NCBI GenBank assembly: GCA_018826025.1
Contig: JAHKAK010000014.1
Location: 1-12,462, forward strand
DNA: 12,462 nucleotides
Origin: Patescibacteria group bacterium
GTDB taxonomy: Bacteria > Patescibacteriota > Minisyncoccia > Portnoybacterales > GWB1-42-6
Reading direction: 5' to 3'
In this document: positions 1 through 6,746 of the stretch, one piece after another
Position numbering within the stretch: the first letter of the stretch is position 1
Layout of the letters: every line of letters starts with the position of its first letter
Notes under the pieces: model-generated
Databases searched by the model: none
Told to the model about the DNA's origin: nothing
Seen by the model: the letters and a program-made list of their open reading frames with translations, nothing else
Program-made: the position numbers and the translations under genes

Positions 1-1
1 C

Positions 2-871
2 CAGCCAATTGAGAATAAAATTATATCGCGCGCCATTGAAAGCGCGCAGGCCAAAATTGAAGGCTTTAATTTTGACACGCGCAAGCACGTTTTGGAATAC
101 GATGACGTGATGAATAAGCAGCGCGAAACGATCTATCGCAAACGGCTGGAAATTTTAGAGGGCGCAAGTTTGCGCGAATCGACTTTAGATACTATCGCGC
201 ACGAGATAAGTAAAATAGTAAAATTTCACGCGCCGGGCGAGTGGAGCGACGACTGGAATTTAGAAGAAATGTATGAGGTCATAAAAAATATTTTTCCTGT
301 GTCAAGCGAAGCTCGCCAAATCATGGCTGACGCCAAAACCAAGGATGACCTAATTGATTATTTGGTTGGTTTGGCCAAGCAAGCGTATGAAGCTAAAGAA
401 GCGCAAATTGGCGAGGCTAAAATGCGCGAGATTGAAAAAATGTTTTATTTACGCACCATAGATATGTTTTGGATGGAGCACTTGGATGAAATGGAGCATT
501 TGCGTGATTCCGTTCGCCTGCGCGCCTACGGCCAGAAAGACCCGCTGGTGGAATACAAAAACGAAGGCCATAAATTATTTGGGCGATTGCTTGGCGCGAT
601 TAATACCAGTTTTGTCGGGTCAATCTATAAAGTGGAAATAATGAGCGAGCGCGCCGCGGAGAGGAAGGAGATGAAAGAAATAAAAGCCGGCCAGCCAATC
701 GGCCGGCCCGCCTCCGCCCCCTCCTTCGCTGGAGCTTCGGCGGGCAAGAAGGCTTCGGTGGGCAGAAATGATCCGTGTCCGTGCGGAGCGACTAAAGAAG
801 ACGGAACGCCGAAAAAATACAAACGTTGCGGGCTTGTGAATAGCGAGGAGCATAAACGATTAATAGAATAA
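2..871 (+). CDS. secA: SecA preprotein translocase ATPase, C-terminal part (5' end outside window)
   Basis: The frame is open from base 2, so the ATG at 92 is internal and the gene starts before the window. SecA is the cytosolic ATPase that drives preproteins through SecYEG. Visible landmarks: the conserved stretch around DTRKHVLEYDDVMNKQR (about 77-127), the helical scaffold region with FWMEHLDEMEHLRDSVRLRA (about 469-528), a low-conservation linker, and a C-terminal SEC-C zinc-binding tail starting NDPCPCG. The tail is unusual. After the CPC pair (TGT 776-778, TGC 782-784) there is an expanded loop before KRC (TGC 827-829), and the fourth ligand, normally Cys or His directly after that Cys, is Gly. 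The linker DNA (686-745) holds two overlapping GC-rich inverted repeats. The identification is secure; only about the last third of the protein is present. Confidence 0.96.
   Translation, partial: QPIENKIISRAIESAQAKIEGFNFDTRKHVLEYDDVMNKQRETIYRKRLEILEGASLRESTLDTIAHEISKIVKFHAPGEWSDDWNLEEMYEVIKNIFPVSSEARQIMADAKTKDDLIDYLVGLAKQAYEAKEAQIGEAKMREIEKMFYLRTIDMFWMEHLDEMEHLRDSVRLRAYGQKDPLVEYKNEGHKLFGRLLGAINTSFVGSIYKVEIMSERAAERKEMKEIKAGQPIGRPASAPSFAGASAGKKASVGRNDPCPCGATKEDGTPKKYKRCGLVNSEEHKRLIE
686..745. repeat. Two overlapping GC-rich inverted repeats inside the secA linker
   Basis: The first inverted repeat has arms GCCGGCC (686-692) and GGCCGGC (701-707) around an 8-nt loop. The second has arms GCCCGCC (706-712) and GGCGGGC (739-745), with a smaller CTCC/GGAG stem between them. 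They encode a Gly/Ala/Ser/Pro-rich linker just before the SEC-C tail. The local GC content is far above the rest of the gene. This looks like a palindromic repeat element tolerated in a flexible protein segment. Its presence elsewhere in the genome cannot be judged from this window. Confidence 0.55.
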
Positions 872-875
872 GAAT

Positions 876-1796
876 ATGATAATAAAAATCAGCCAAGATT
901 TAAAAACACAGGAATATTGGGCTAATGGCGTGGAACTGGCCAGTATTATGGGCAAGGATAGACAAAGTGGCCAGCGGGTTTTGACTTATCCTGATGATAA
1001 AAAAATGCTGGTCCATAAATTTGACCGGCCGGTGTTGATGACCGACAATTATCGGATTGGCCAACTGGCGCCAGGATTACGCGATACGCTTTTTTCGCTT
1101 TGCGCCAGTCGACCGCGGATTGTGGAATATGACGGGGTGAGCACGTTTTGGGATGAATCGCATATCAATGTTTGGTGTCCGTCAATTGATACGATTATAT
1201 TTGCCAAGGCACTTGGCCAACTTGTCTCAAAAGGGGAGAGGTTCAAATCAGCGGTTGAGATTGGTTGCGGTTCGGGTTTTTTGAGCAAATATGTTTTGGA
1301 AAAATTTTCCGGGATAAAATCAATTTTGATTAATGATATTAATCAATACGCGGTGAAGTGCGCGATGGATAATATTAAAGACAAGCGGGCGTCTTTTTAT
1401 GTCGGCGAAGGGTTGGAAAAGATTAAAAATCAAAAATTCGACTTGATAATAGCCAATCCGCCATACGTGCCGCGGCCGGCGAGCATAGACGATAACCCCT
1501 ACGAAGGAGTAGGGCTTTTAAACCACCTAATTCAAGAGGGGCACAAATATTTAAATCCAGGGGGATTATTGGTGACTAATGTTTCCAGTCTTTGCAGCGG
1601 GATTAGTTTAAAAGAAAAGCCGAAAATGCCAATAACCGTGATTGAAAAAATGACGGTGCCACTAAAGGTTAACAACATTATTAACAATAAATTCTGGCTG
1701 GATTATTTGATAAAGAACGGGATGAAAAAGGAGCATAAAGATGGTTACGAATATTGGCAAACGCTTTCAATTCTGGCGCTTGAGAACGGAGGATAG
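876..1796 (+). CDS. Class I SAM-dependent methyltransferase with NPPY motif (HemK/PrmC-like fold)
   Basis: This 306-residue protein has a SAM-binding motif I, VEIGCGSGF (E128-G134), and a catalytic NPPY motif (N194-Y197, in IIANPPYVPRP). NPPY is typical of enzymes that methylate planar nitrogens: the glutamine methyltransferases PrmC/HemK, rRNA guanine-N2 methyltransferases such as RsmC/RlmG, and adenine-N6 enzymes. About 120 residues precede motif I, a length compatible with an N-terminal recognition domain, but they are not obviously the PrmC helical domain. The start codon is 4 bp after the secA stop with no clear SD, so it is probably co-transcribed and translationally coupled. An intrinsic terminator follows. 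The methyltransferase class is firm; the substrate (release factor, rRNA or another protein) cannot be chosen from sequence alone. Confidence 0.85.
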   Translation: MIIKISQDLKTQEYWANGVELASIMGKDRQSGQRVLTYPDDKKMLVHKFDRPVLMTDNYRIGQLAPGLRDTLFSLCASRPRIVEYDGVSTFWDESHINVWCPSIDTIIFAKALGQLVSKGERFKSAVEIGCGSGFLSKYVLEKFSGIKSILINDINQYAVKCAMDNIKDKRASFYVGEGLEKIKNQKFDLIIANPPYVPRPASIDDNPYEGVGLLNHLIQEGHKYLNPGGLLVTNVSSLCSGISLKEKPKMPITVIEKMTVPLKVNNIINNKFWLDYLIKNGMKKEHKDGYEYWQTLSILALENGG

Positions 1797-1819
1797 TGTG
1801 TTAAAAATTACCAAGGGAT

Positions 1820-1847
1820 GACTCTGCCAAAAACAGAGTCGTTTTTT
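1820..1847 (+). terminator. Rho-independent terminator after the methyltransferase gene
   Basis: A perfect 7-bp stem, GACTCTG (1820-1826) and CAGAGTC (1834-1840), encloses the loop CCAAAAA. It is followed by G and a run of six T (1842-1847). It lies 23 bp past the methyltransferase stop and separates the secA transcription unit from nrtR. Confidence 0.88.
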
Positions 1848-1875
1848 CGTTGTGGATAAAAACTTCTGATGGGGC

Positions 1876-1904
1876 TTGACAAGCTTTTTGAAAAGGAATA
1901 GTAT
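1876..1904 (+). promoter_or_regulatory. Sigma-70-type promoter of nrtR
   Basis: A perfect -35 box TTGACA (1876-1881) is followed, after exactly 17 bp, by TAGTAT (1899-1904), which matches TATAAT at 4 of 6 positions. Transcription would start near 1911 and give a leader of about 20 nt before the ATG at 1932. The palindromic operator overlaps the -10 box and start site, the geometry expected for autorepression. Confidence 0.8.
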
Positions 1905-1922
1905 GTGTATGAGATACACTAA
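1902..1922. promoter_or_regulatory. Palindromic operator 1 (probable NrtR site) at the nrtR promoter
   Basis: The core is the perfect palindrome GTGTAT-GAG-ATACAC (1905-1919), flanked by TAT and TAA. The same pattern occurs at 2677-2697. Overlap with the -10 box and predicted start suggests that the downstream repressor binds here and represses its own gene. Assignment to NrtR is inferred from position and from the two-copy match. Confidence 0.75.
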
Positions 1923-1931
1923 TACAAAGAA

Positions 1932-2612
1932 ATGAAGCAAGTGCTTAAAAAGACCCATAAGTTCGTTATAGTCGCAATAGACGTGGTTATTTTCGCTATA
2001 AAAGACGGTATTTTGCAGGTTCTTTTAATTAAACCCAAACAGCCAGTTTTTAAGAAAAGTTGGGCTCTTCCGGGGGGAATGGTGATGCCCAAAGAATCGG
2101 TGGACGATGCAGTTAAGCGTCATCTATTTCAAAAAGCGGGCGTGAGCAATGTGCATTTGGAACAGCTTTATACCTTTGGCAGCGTTAATCGGGATCCGTT
2201 CGGTCGAGTTGTTTCAGTGGCGCATTTTGCGTTAATTCCGCCGGATAAAAGAATAAACCTGAAAACAACCGAGGCTTACGCTGACATTAAGTGGCTTAGA
2301 GCCGATAATCTTCCGTCTTTAGCATATGACCATAAAGAAATAATAATGACGGCTCTGGAGCGATTGCGTTCTAAATTAGCTTATACCAATATTGTTTATA
2401 GTCTTTTACCCGAGCAATTCACCATGAGCCAGATGCAGCAAGTTTATGAGGTAATTTTAGATCGAAAATTGGATAAGCGTAATTTCCAAAAAAAGATAAA
2501 AGTTCTTAATTTAATAAAGAAAGTGGGTCGGCAGAAGAGGGGAGAACCCAACCGGCCAGCGGAACTTTTCACGTTTATCAGCAAAAAATCACAAACAGTT
2601 GATGTTTTATAA
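1932..2612 (+). CDS. nrtR: NrtR-type transcriptional repressor of NAD metabolism (Nudix-like sensor plus winged helix)
   Basis: The 226 residues have the two-domain NrtR layout. Residues about 10-145 form a Nudix-fold domain (WALPGGMV at 44-51). Residues about 150-226 form a winged-helix segment with the family-typical pattern LLPEQFTMSQMQQVYEVIL, then LDKRNFQKKI and a PAELF ending. The Nudix box begins correctly (G49, E55, R63), but the glutamates of REUXEEXG are replaced: RHLFQKAG has H64, Q67 and K68. Catalysis should therefore be lost, as in characterised NrtR repressors, which bind ADP-ribose or related ligands instead. It has its own promoter and operator, and a matching operator precedes the NAD salvage operon downstream. 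No SD is evident before this ATG. A generic Nudix regulator is the alternative, but the nadK/pncB neighbours favour NrtR. Confidence 0.9.
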   Translation: MKQVLKKTHKFVIVAIDVVIFAIKDGILQVLLIKPKQPVFKKSWALPGGMVMPKESVDDAVKRHLFQKAGVSNVHLEQLYTFGSVNRDPFGRVVSVAHFALIPPDKRINLKTTEAYADIKWLRADNLPSLAYDHKEIIMTALERLRSKLAYTNIVYSLLPEQFTMSQMQQVYEVILDRKLDKRNFQKKIKVLNLIKKVGRQKRGEPNRPAELFTFISKKSQTVDVL

Positions 2613-2676
2613 ATTAATTTTTACGGACAGGCGGTTAATGAGGAAGTAAAGGGCCAATATATTTTTTTATCATAAG

Positions 2677-2697
2677 TTAGTGTATAGAATACAATAA
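2677..2697. promoter_or_regulatory. Palindromic operator 2 (probable NrtR site) controlling the downstream operon
   Basis: The site reads TTAGTGTAT-AGA-ATACAATAA. Its arms are complementary at 8 of 9 positions and closely match operator 1 (shared GTGTAT-3-ATACA core, trailing TAA). A plausible -10 box TAGAAT (2685-2690) lies inside it, but no good -35 is visible. It is the only upstream site found for the six-gene operon, so it probably controls the phosphatase, kinase and NAD salvage genes together. Confidence 0.7.
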
Positions 2698-2736
2698 TAA
2701 TCGAGCCATATTTTTTGAAGAGTATTTTTAGCATCC

Positions 2737-2796
2737 ATTCAGAATGGGCACTATTTACAAAAATTAAAAAGAGTGCTACGGTTATCGATTCTGAAT
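2737..2796 (+). promoter_or_regulatory. Structured 5' leader of the operon (nested inverted repeats)
   Basis: Between operator 2 and the phosphatase start is a leader of about 175 nt. It contains a 9-bp inverted repeat, ATTCAGAAT (2737-2745) and ATTCTGAAT (2788-2796). Nested inside is a 5-bp repeat, GCACT (2748-2752) and AGTGC (2772-2776), around an A-rich loop. This could be a regulatory RNA structure or a second protein-binding site. It does not match a riboswitch class I can recognise by eye, and no intrinsic terminator follows it. Confidence 0.45.
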
Positions 2797-2872
2797 AGAT
2801 TCATAAAATCCTTTTCAGGATTGGAAAGTTCCTTAATATATCAATATAGGTTTTAGTGAAAGGAGATGATTT

Positions 2873-3724
2873 ATGAACGGATTTGAGATTGCGGGTGGAA
2901 CGGTTATGGGCAAGGACCATCGGGTGATCAGCCTGGGTAACCAGGATGCTTACTGGTGGTTTGTGTCGGACAAAATGATCGTGGCGGTTGTCTGCGACGG
3001 TTGCGGCTCGGCGCCTCATAGTGAGGTGGGAGCTAAAATCGGCGCGCGGCTGGTCGTTGAGTCGGTCCGAAAAATATTAGACCTTTATGATTTGCTTGAT
3101 CCCGACGCTATGATGGAAAGGGTTCGACGGGACGCACTGGCCCAGCTAAGAACGCTGGCGCTTAACATGGGACAGAGCTTGACGCAAACAGTGAGCGATT
3201 TGTTTTTGTTCACGGTTATGGGTTTTGCTCTGACTAATCGTGGTGTGATTACTTTTTCCGTAGGCGATGGCTTTCACGCCTTCAACGGAAAAGTTTTCCG
3301 GGAAGGGCCTTTTCCAGGCAACGCACCGCCATATTTAGCTTACGGCGGATTAATCGACAGCTCGCTGGATGTTTCAGAATCAGCGATGTTCAGGTTCAAA
3401 ACAGATTTTATGTTTCCGTTGGAAATGGTTGAGTCGGTTTTGATCGCCAGCGATGGTTTGGAAGATTTGATTGCCGCCGCTGATAACAATCTGCCCGGGA
3501 AGAAGGAGAAGGTCGGTTCTCTGAAGCAATTTTGGGAAACTGGTCTTTTCTTTGAAAATCCGGACAGTATTCGGCGCCGGCTTTTCCAGATAAACCGGGA
3601 AGTAATAAGGCCCGACTGGGAAAACCAATGCTTGGAAAAAGAAACCGGCTGGCTAGCCGACGATACCACTTTAGTAGTGGCTCGCCGCCAGACCGGAAAG
3701 GAGGCGTCATGGAAATCTGTGTGA
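2873..3724 (+). CDS. PP2C-family Ser/Thr protein phosphatase (YegK/PphC-like)
   Basis: This is a 283-residue metal-dependent phosphatase. The PP2C acidic motifs are present: NQDA (N23-A26), CDGCGS (metal ligand D42, G43), a late SDG (D194-G195) and the C-terminal DDTTL (D263, D264). No membrane segment or extra domain is seen, so it should be cytosolic. The start is set by a strong SD (AAAGGAG near 2860-2866). The 3' end overlaps the kinase start by 16 bp, indicating translational coupling. PP2C-kinase-vWA groups are known from E. coli yegK-yegI-yegL and from TerY-P loci, where the phosphatase probably opposes the linked kinase. The specific substrate is unknown. It is the first gene after operator 2. 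Confidence 0.88.
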   Translation: MNGFEIAGGTVMGKDHRVISLGNQDAYWWFVSDKMIVAVVCDGCGSAPHSEVGAKIGARLVVESVRKILDLYDLLDPDAMMERVRRDALAQLRTLALNMGQSLTQTVSDLFLFTVMGFALTNRGVITFSVGDGFHAFNGKVFREGPFPGNAPPYLAYGGLIDSSLDVSESAMFRFKTDFMFPLEMVESVLIASDGLEDLIAAADNNLPGKKEKVGSLKQFWETGLFFENPDSIRRRLFQINREVIRPDWENQCLEKETGWLADDTTLVVARRQTGKEASWKSV

Positions 3725-5571
3725 ATGGGCGCCGAGTTCGCCTTAAGGTTAATAACTCAACAAAGGGCGGCGAGGCGGATGTCTATTTGACTGCGGATAA
3801 AGCGGTCAAGATATTCAAAGCGCCCAGCCACCCCGATTATGCTGATTCGCCTCACGAGCAAAAATCGGCCGAATCCCGGATTAAGGAGCATCAGGTTAAG
3901 TTGCGGAAGTTTCCGTTAAACTTGCCCGAGCGCGTTATCGTGCCGCAAGAGTTCGTGACCGAGGGTGTAGGCGGGCAGATCATCGGCTTCACCATGAAAT
4001 TAGTAGAGAATGCCGAAATGCTTATTCGTTATTCGGATCTGGCTTTTCGCCAGGCAATCAGCCACGGTGATGTCCAGGAAATTTTTCTGGACATGCATTT
4101 GACGATTTCCCGACTGGGCGGCCGCGGCGTGGTTATCGGAGACTTTAATGATCTTAACGTGCTTGTTTCCCGAACCAAGGCATATTTTATTGATGCGGAT
4201 AGTTATCAATTTGGACAGTTTCTTTGCCGGATGTTCAACGTTCGCTTCGTGGATCCATTGCTTTGCACCGTGAAAAACGGCGAGTTGGATCTTATGCGGC
4301 TTCACTCAAGAGATTCGGATTGGTACGCTTTTGCGGCGATGCTGCTGCGTTCTTTTTTGCTGGTGGATATTTATGGCGGCGTTTATCGCCCCAAAGTCCC
4401 TGGCAAAATCAAAGAAAGCGAGCGGCCAATGCGCCGGATAACGGTTTTTCATTCGGATGTCCGCTATCCCAAGCCAGTACTACCATACCGGGGTATTTTA
4501 CCCGATGACCTGATGCAATATTTTTATCAGGTTTTCGAAAAAGACCGGCGAGGAGAATTTCCTCGATTACTACTGGAAAATCTGCGTTGGGCCAAATGTG
4601 CCAATTGCGGCACTGAGCACGCACGCGGGGTTTGTCCTAATTGTGCGCAAGCTGCTCCGGCTGCCATCAAAGAGATGGTGACTATTCGGGGCAAAGTAAT
4701 AGCGACCAGAATTTTCCGAACGGACGGAGACATTGTCTTTGCAGCTTTCCAGCAAGGGAAAATGCGTTGGCTGGAATACCGGGAGACAAAATTCTTCCGC
4801 GAAAACGGCCAAAGCGTTCTGACGGGAAAGTTAGATCCGCTGGTGCGTTATCGCCTCAACGGCGACGCTACCCTGCTGGGCAAGGGCAAGCAGGTGGTGG
4901 ACATTAGCCCAAGCGGGCAGATCAATAAAATAGAAGTAGATTCGTTTATGAGTCTGCCGATGTTTGACGCTAATGGCCGGCATAGTTACTGGTTGGCGGG
5001 CGGCCAATTGATGCGGGATGGAAAATTCGGACCGCAACACATTGGTAATGTTCTGGCCGGCCAGACCTTGTTCTGGGCGGGAGAGAAATTCGGATTCGGT
5101 TTTTACCGAGCCGGGAGAATAAGCGTCGCGTTCGTTTTTGACGCGGATCGTCCCGGAGTAAATGATTCCGTTAATCTGGATCTGGGTGCGGGTCAGCTGA
5201 TTGATTCGACTTGTTTTTTCAGCCAGGAGCGGTGTTGGTTTTTCATGACTTCTGAAGAAGGAGGCCGGATGATCAAGCGATGTTTTTTGATCAGCCGAGA
5301 CGGCCAAGTTTTGGCTTCGGCTAAAGAATGGCAAGCTAAAGCCGAAGAGTGGCTGGCGCAGATCCGGGGGAAATGCGCCGTGGGTAATTTTCTTTTTGCC
5401 GCTACCGATGAAGGCATTGTGCGCTTGGAAGTAGTGAATGACAAAATCCAAAAGACCCGGGAATTTCCCGATACCGAACCATTTGTTCATTCTGGCGCCC
5501 ATCTTTTTCCGGGAGCCGGTCTACTCTACGCGGTTAGCAGGCGTGAGATTACGACCTTGAAAATAACATAA
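3709..5571 (+). CDS. Protein-kinase-like enzyme with central zinc ribbon and beta-rich C-terminus (YegI/TerY-P kinase type)
   Basis: I choose the ATG at 3709 (620 aa) over the in-frame ATG at 3628, because AGGAGG (3699-3704) precedes it at the right distance. The upstream start would bury 27 codons in the phosphatase gene. Kinase marks are a glycine-loop-like GGEADVY (20-26), a VAIK-type lysine (AVKIF, K34), a catalytic-loop equivalent GDFNDLN (D145, N150), and IDADS in place of DFG (D162). The GD-x-N-x-x-N plus IDxDS pattern is typical of YegI-like bacterial kinases and not of Hanks kinases with HRD/DFG. A zinc ribbon follows (C297, C300, C309, C312). Residues about 330-620 are beta-rich with repeated aromatic strands, possibly a propeller; that part is inference. 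It may phosphorylate the vWA partner or another target; none is evident from the sequence. Confidence 0.85.
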   Translation: MEICVNGRRVRLKVNNSTKGGEADVYLTADKAVKIFKAPSHPDYADSPHEQKSAESRIKEHQVKLRKFPLNLPERVIVPQEFVTEGVGGQIIGFTMKLVENAEMLIRYSDLAFRQAISHGDVQEIFLDMHLTISRLGGRGVVIGDFNDLNVLVSRTKAYFIDADSYQFGQFLCRMFNVRFVDPLLCTVKNGELDLMRLHSRDSDWYAFAAMLLRSFLLVDIYGGVYRPKVPGKIKESERPMRRITVFHSDVRYPKPVLPYRGILPDDLMQYFYQVFEKDRRGEFPRLLLENLRWAKCANCGTEHARGVCPNCAQAAPAAIKEMVTIRGKVIATRIFRTDGDIVFAAFQQGKMRWLEYRETKFFRENGQSVLTGKLDPLVRYRLNGDATLLGKGKQVVDISPSGQINKIEVDSFMSLPMFDANGRHSYWLAGGQLMRDGKFGPQHIGNVLAGQTLFWAGEKFGFGFYRAGRISVAFVFDADRPGVNDSVNLDLGAGQLIDSTCFFSQERCWFFMTSEEGGRMIKRCFLISRDGQVLASAKEWQAKAEEWLAQIRGKCAVGNFLFAATDEGIVRLEVVNDKIQKTREFPDTEPFVHSGAHLFPGAGLLYAVSRREITTLKIT

Positions 5572-5573
5572 CG

Positions 5574-5673
5574 AGACAAAGACAAGGAGGTGAAACTGGA
5601 TCAAGAAAAATTTTTTTAGGAAAGCGTAAAAAATCATTGTGGCCAAAACGAAAACAGACAAGGAGGAAAGGCT
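5574..5673 (+). promoter_or_regulatory. Intergenic segment with duplicated SD block, one copy lacking a gene
   Basis: The 11-mer AGACAAGGAGG occurs twice, at 5580-5590 and 5656-5666. The second copy serves the hydrolase ATG at 5674. The first extends to AAGGAGGTGA, a near-perfect anti-SD complement, but is followed only by about eight sense codons and TAG (5617-5619) with no good start. It may be the relic of a deleted small gene or a ribosome standby site. Confidence 0.45.
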
Positions 5674-6732
5674 ATGAAAGCAACACGTTTGGCATTACCC
5701 GATTTTTACAAAGAGAGCAATGCGCAGGATCCAAATTATCAGCCCGACAAAAGCATTCTGATGAGCGCGGCTGGTGAATGGGTGAAACGGTTCAACCTCA
5801 AACCCGTGGGCGGAGACAAGCTCAAGATCTTCATGCTTTGCGTGGATAATCAGCGGGATTTCAGTTTTCCGCAGGGCTCGCTCTACGTGGGCGGCCGGAG
5901 CGGCAACGGCGCGATGGACGATCAGGATCGACTGGCGAAATTCATTTACACCAACCTCGGTCTGATCACTCAGATCATCTGTACGCTGGACACGCACTTA
6001 CCCTTCCAGATCTTCCATCCACTGGCGCATTTGAAAGCGGACGACAGCTTCGCTGACGCGCACACTATCATCAAAGATTACCGCGATAGCGGGCTGCGAC
6101 CCAATCCGGCCATGGCGGTACAGCTCGGCGTTTCGCCGACCTGGTTGCAGAGGCAGTTCATCTACTATTGCGACCAGCTGGTTCTGCGCAATCCCGATCA
6201 GTCGCTGTACATCTGGCCGTTCCATTGCCTGATCGGAGAGCCCGGTCACGCGCTGGCCGGCGTCGTAGAGAAAGCCAGGCTGTTTCACAGCATGGCTCGG
6301 GGCGCGGCCAATATTCCCGAGATTAAAGGCGGGAACCCCTTGACCGAGCACTATTCGATCTTTCGGCCCGAAGTGATGACGCTTTGGGACGGCAAGCCGA
6401 TTCCCGGCGCGCAGAAAAACGCCAAACTGCTTGAGACCCTGATGCTGGCCGATGTGGTCGTCATCGTAGGGCAGGCCAAGAGCCACTGCATGGCGGCTTC
6501 CATCGGGGACTTCCTGACCGAGATCCTGGCGAAAGACCCGGAATTGGCCAAAAAGGTTTATCTGGTGGAAGATTGCACATCTTCCGTGGTTGTGCCGGGA
6601 GTGGTGGATTTCACCGACATGGCCGATCAGACATTCCAGAAGTTCGCTGACGCGGGCATGAATCTGGTTGTCTCCACCGAATCCATCGAAACCTGGCCGG
6701 GCATGGCCGAAAAACTGGCCAAGGTGGCCTGA
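5674..6732 (+). CDS. Nicotinamidase-like cysteine hydrolase (isochorismatase superfamily), enlarged
   Basis: Isochorismatase-fold hydrolases use an Asp-Lys-Cys triad. Candidates here are D58 (in CVDNQRDF), K218 (EIKGG, before HYSIF) and C272 (GQAKSHCMAAS). The metal site typical of nicotinamidases appears as D106, H108 and H115 (DTHLPFQIFHP), and the family motif WPFHC is at 181-185. The expected reaction is nicotinamide to nicotinate plus ammonia, which would feed the phosphoribosyltransferase encoded at the end of the operon. At 352 aa it is much longer than typical PncA (about 180-220 aa). The extra material is a roughly 45-residue N-terminal extension and an insertion between the metal site and WPFHC. 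The start is set by AAGGAGG at 5660-5666. It lies between the kinase and vWA genes. Substrate is inferred from motifs and context; a related cysteine hydrolase activity is possible. Confidence 0.82.
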   Translation: MKATRLALPDFYKESNAQDPNYQPDKSILMSAAGEWVKRFNLKPVGGDKLKIFMLCVDNQRDFSFPQGSLYVGGRSGNGAMDDQDRLAKFIYTNLGLITQIICTLDTHLPFQIFHPLAHLKADDSFADAHTIIKDYRDSGLRPNPAMAVQLGVSPTWLQRQFIYYCDQLVLRNPDQSLYIWPFHCLIGEPGHALAGVVEKARLFHSMARGAANIPEIKGGNPLTEHYSIFRPEVMTLWDGKPIPGAQKNAKLLETLMLADVVVIVGQAKSHCMAASIGDFLTEILAKDPELAKKVYLVEDCTSSVVVPGVVDFTDMADQTFQKFADAGMNLVVSTESIETWPGMAEKLAKVA

Positions 6733-6746
6733 AAGGAGAATACGCC

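Noticed and set aside
3628..3708. Earlier in-frame ATG for the kinase at 3628
   Set aside because: It lies deep in the phosphatase gene without an SD, whereas the ATG at 3709 has AGGAGG at proper distance and begins the kinase N-terminus.
4831..5502. 223-codon minus-strand open frame inside the kinase gene
   Set aside because: It is antisense to the kinase C-terminal region, with no SD or motifs; long antisense frames arise from the codon bias of the real gene.
3722..6732. UGA recoded as glycine (Gracilibacteria-type code)
   Set aside because: TGA ends the phosphatase and the hydrolase exactly where downstream SD and start codons begin, and no conserved position is encoded by TGA.
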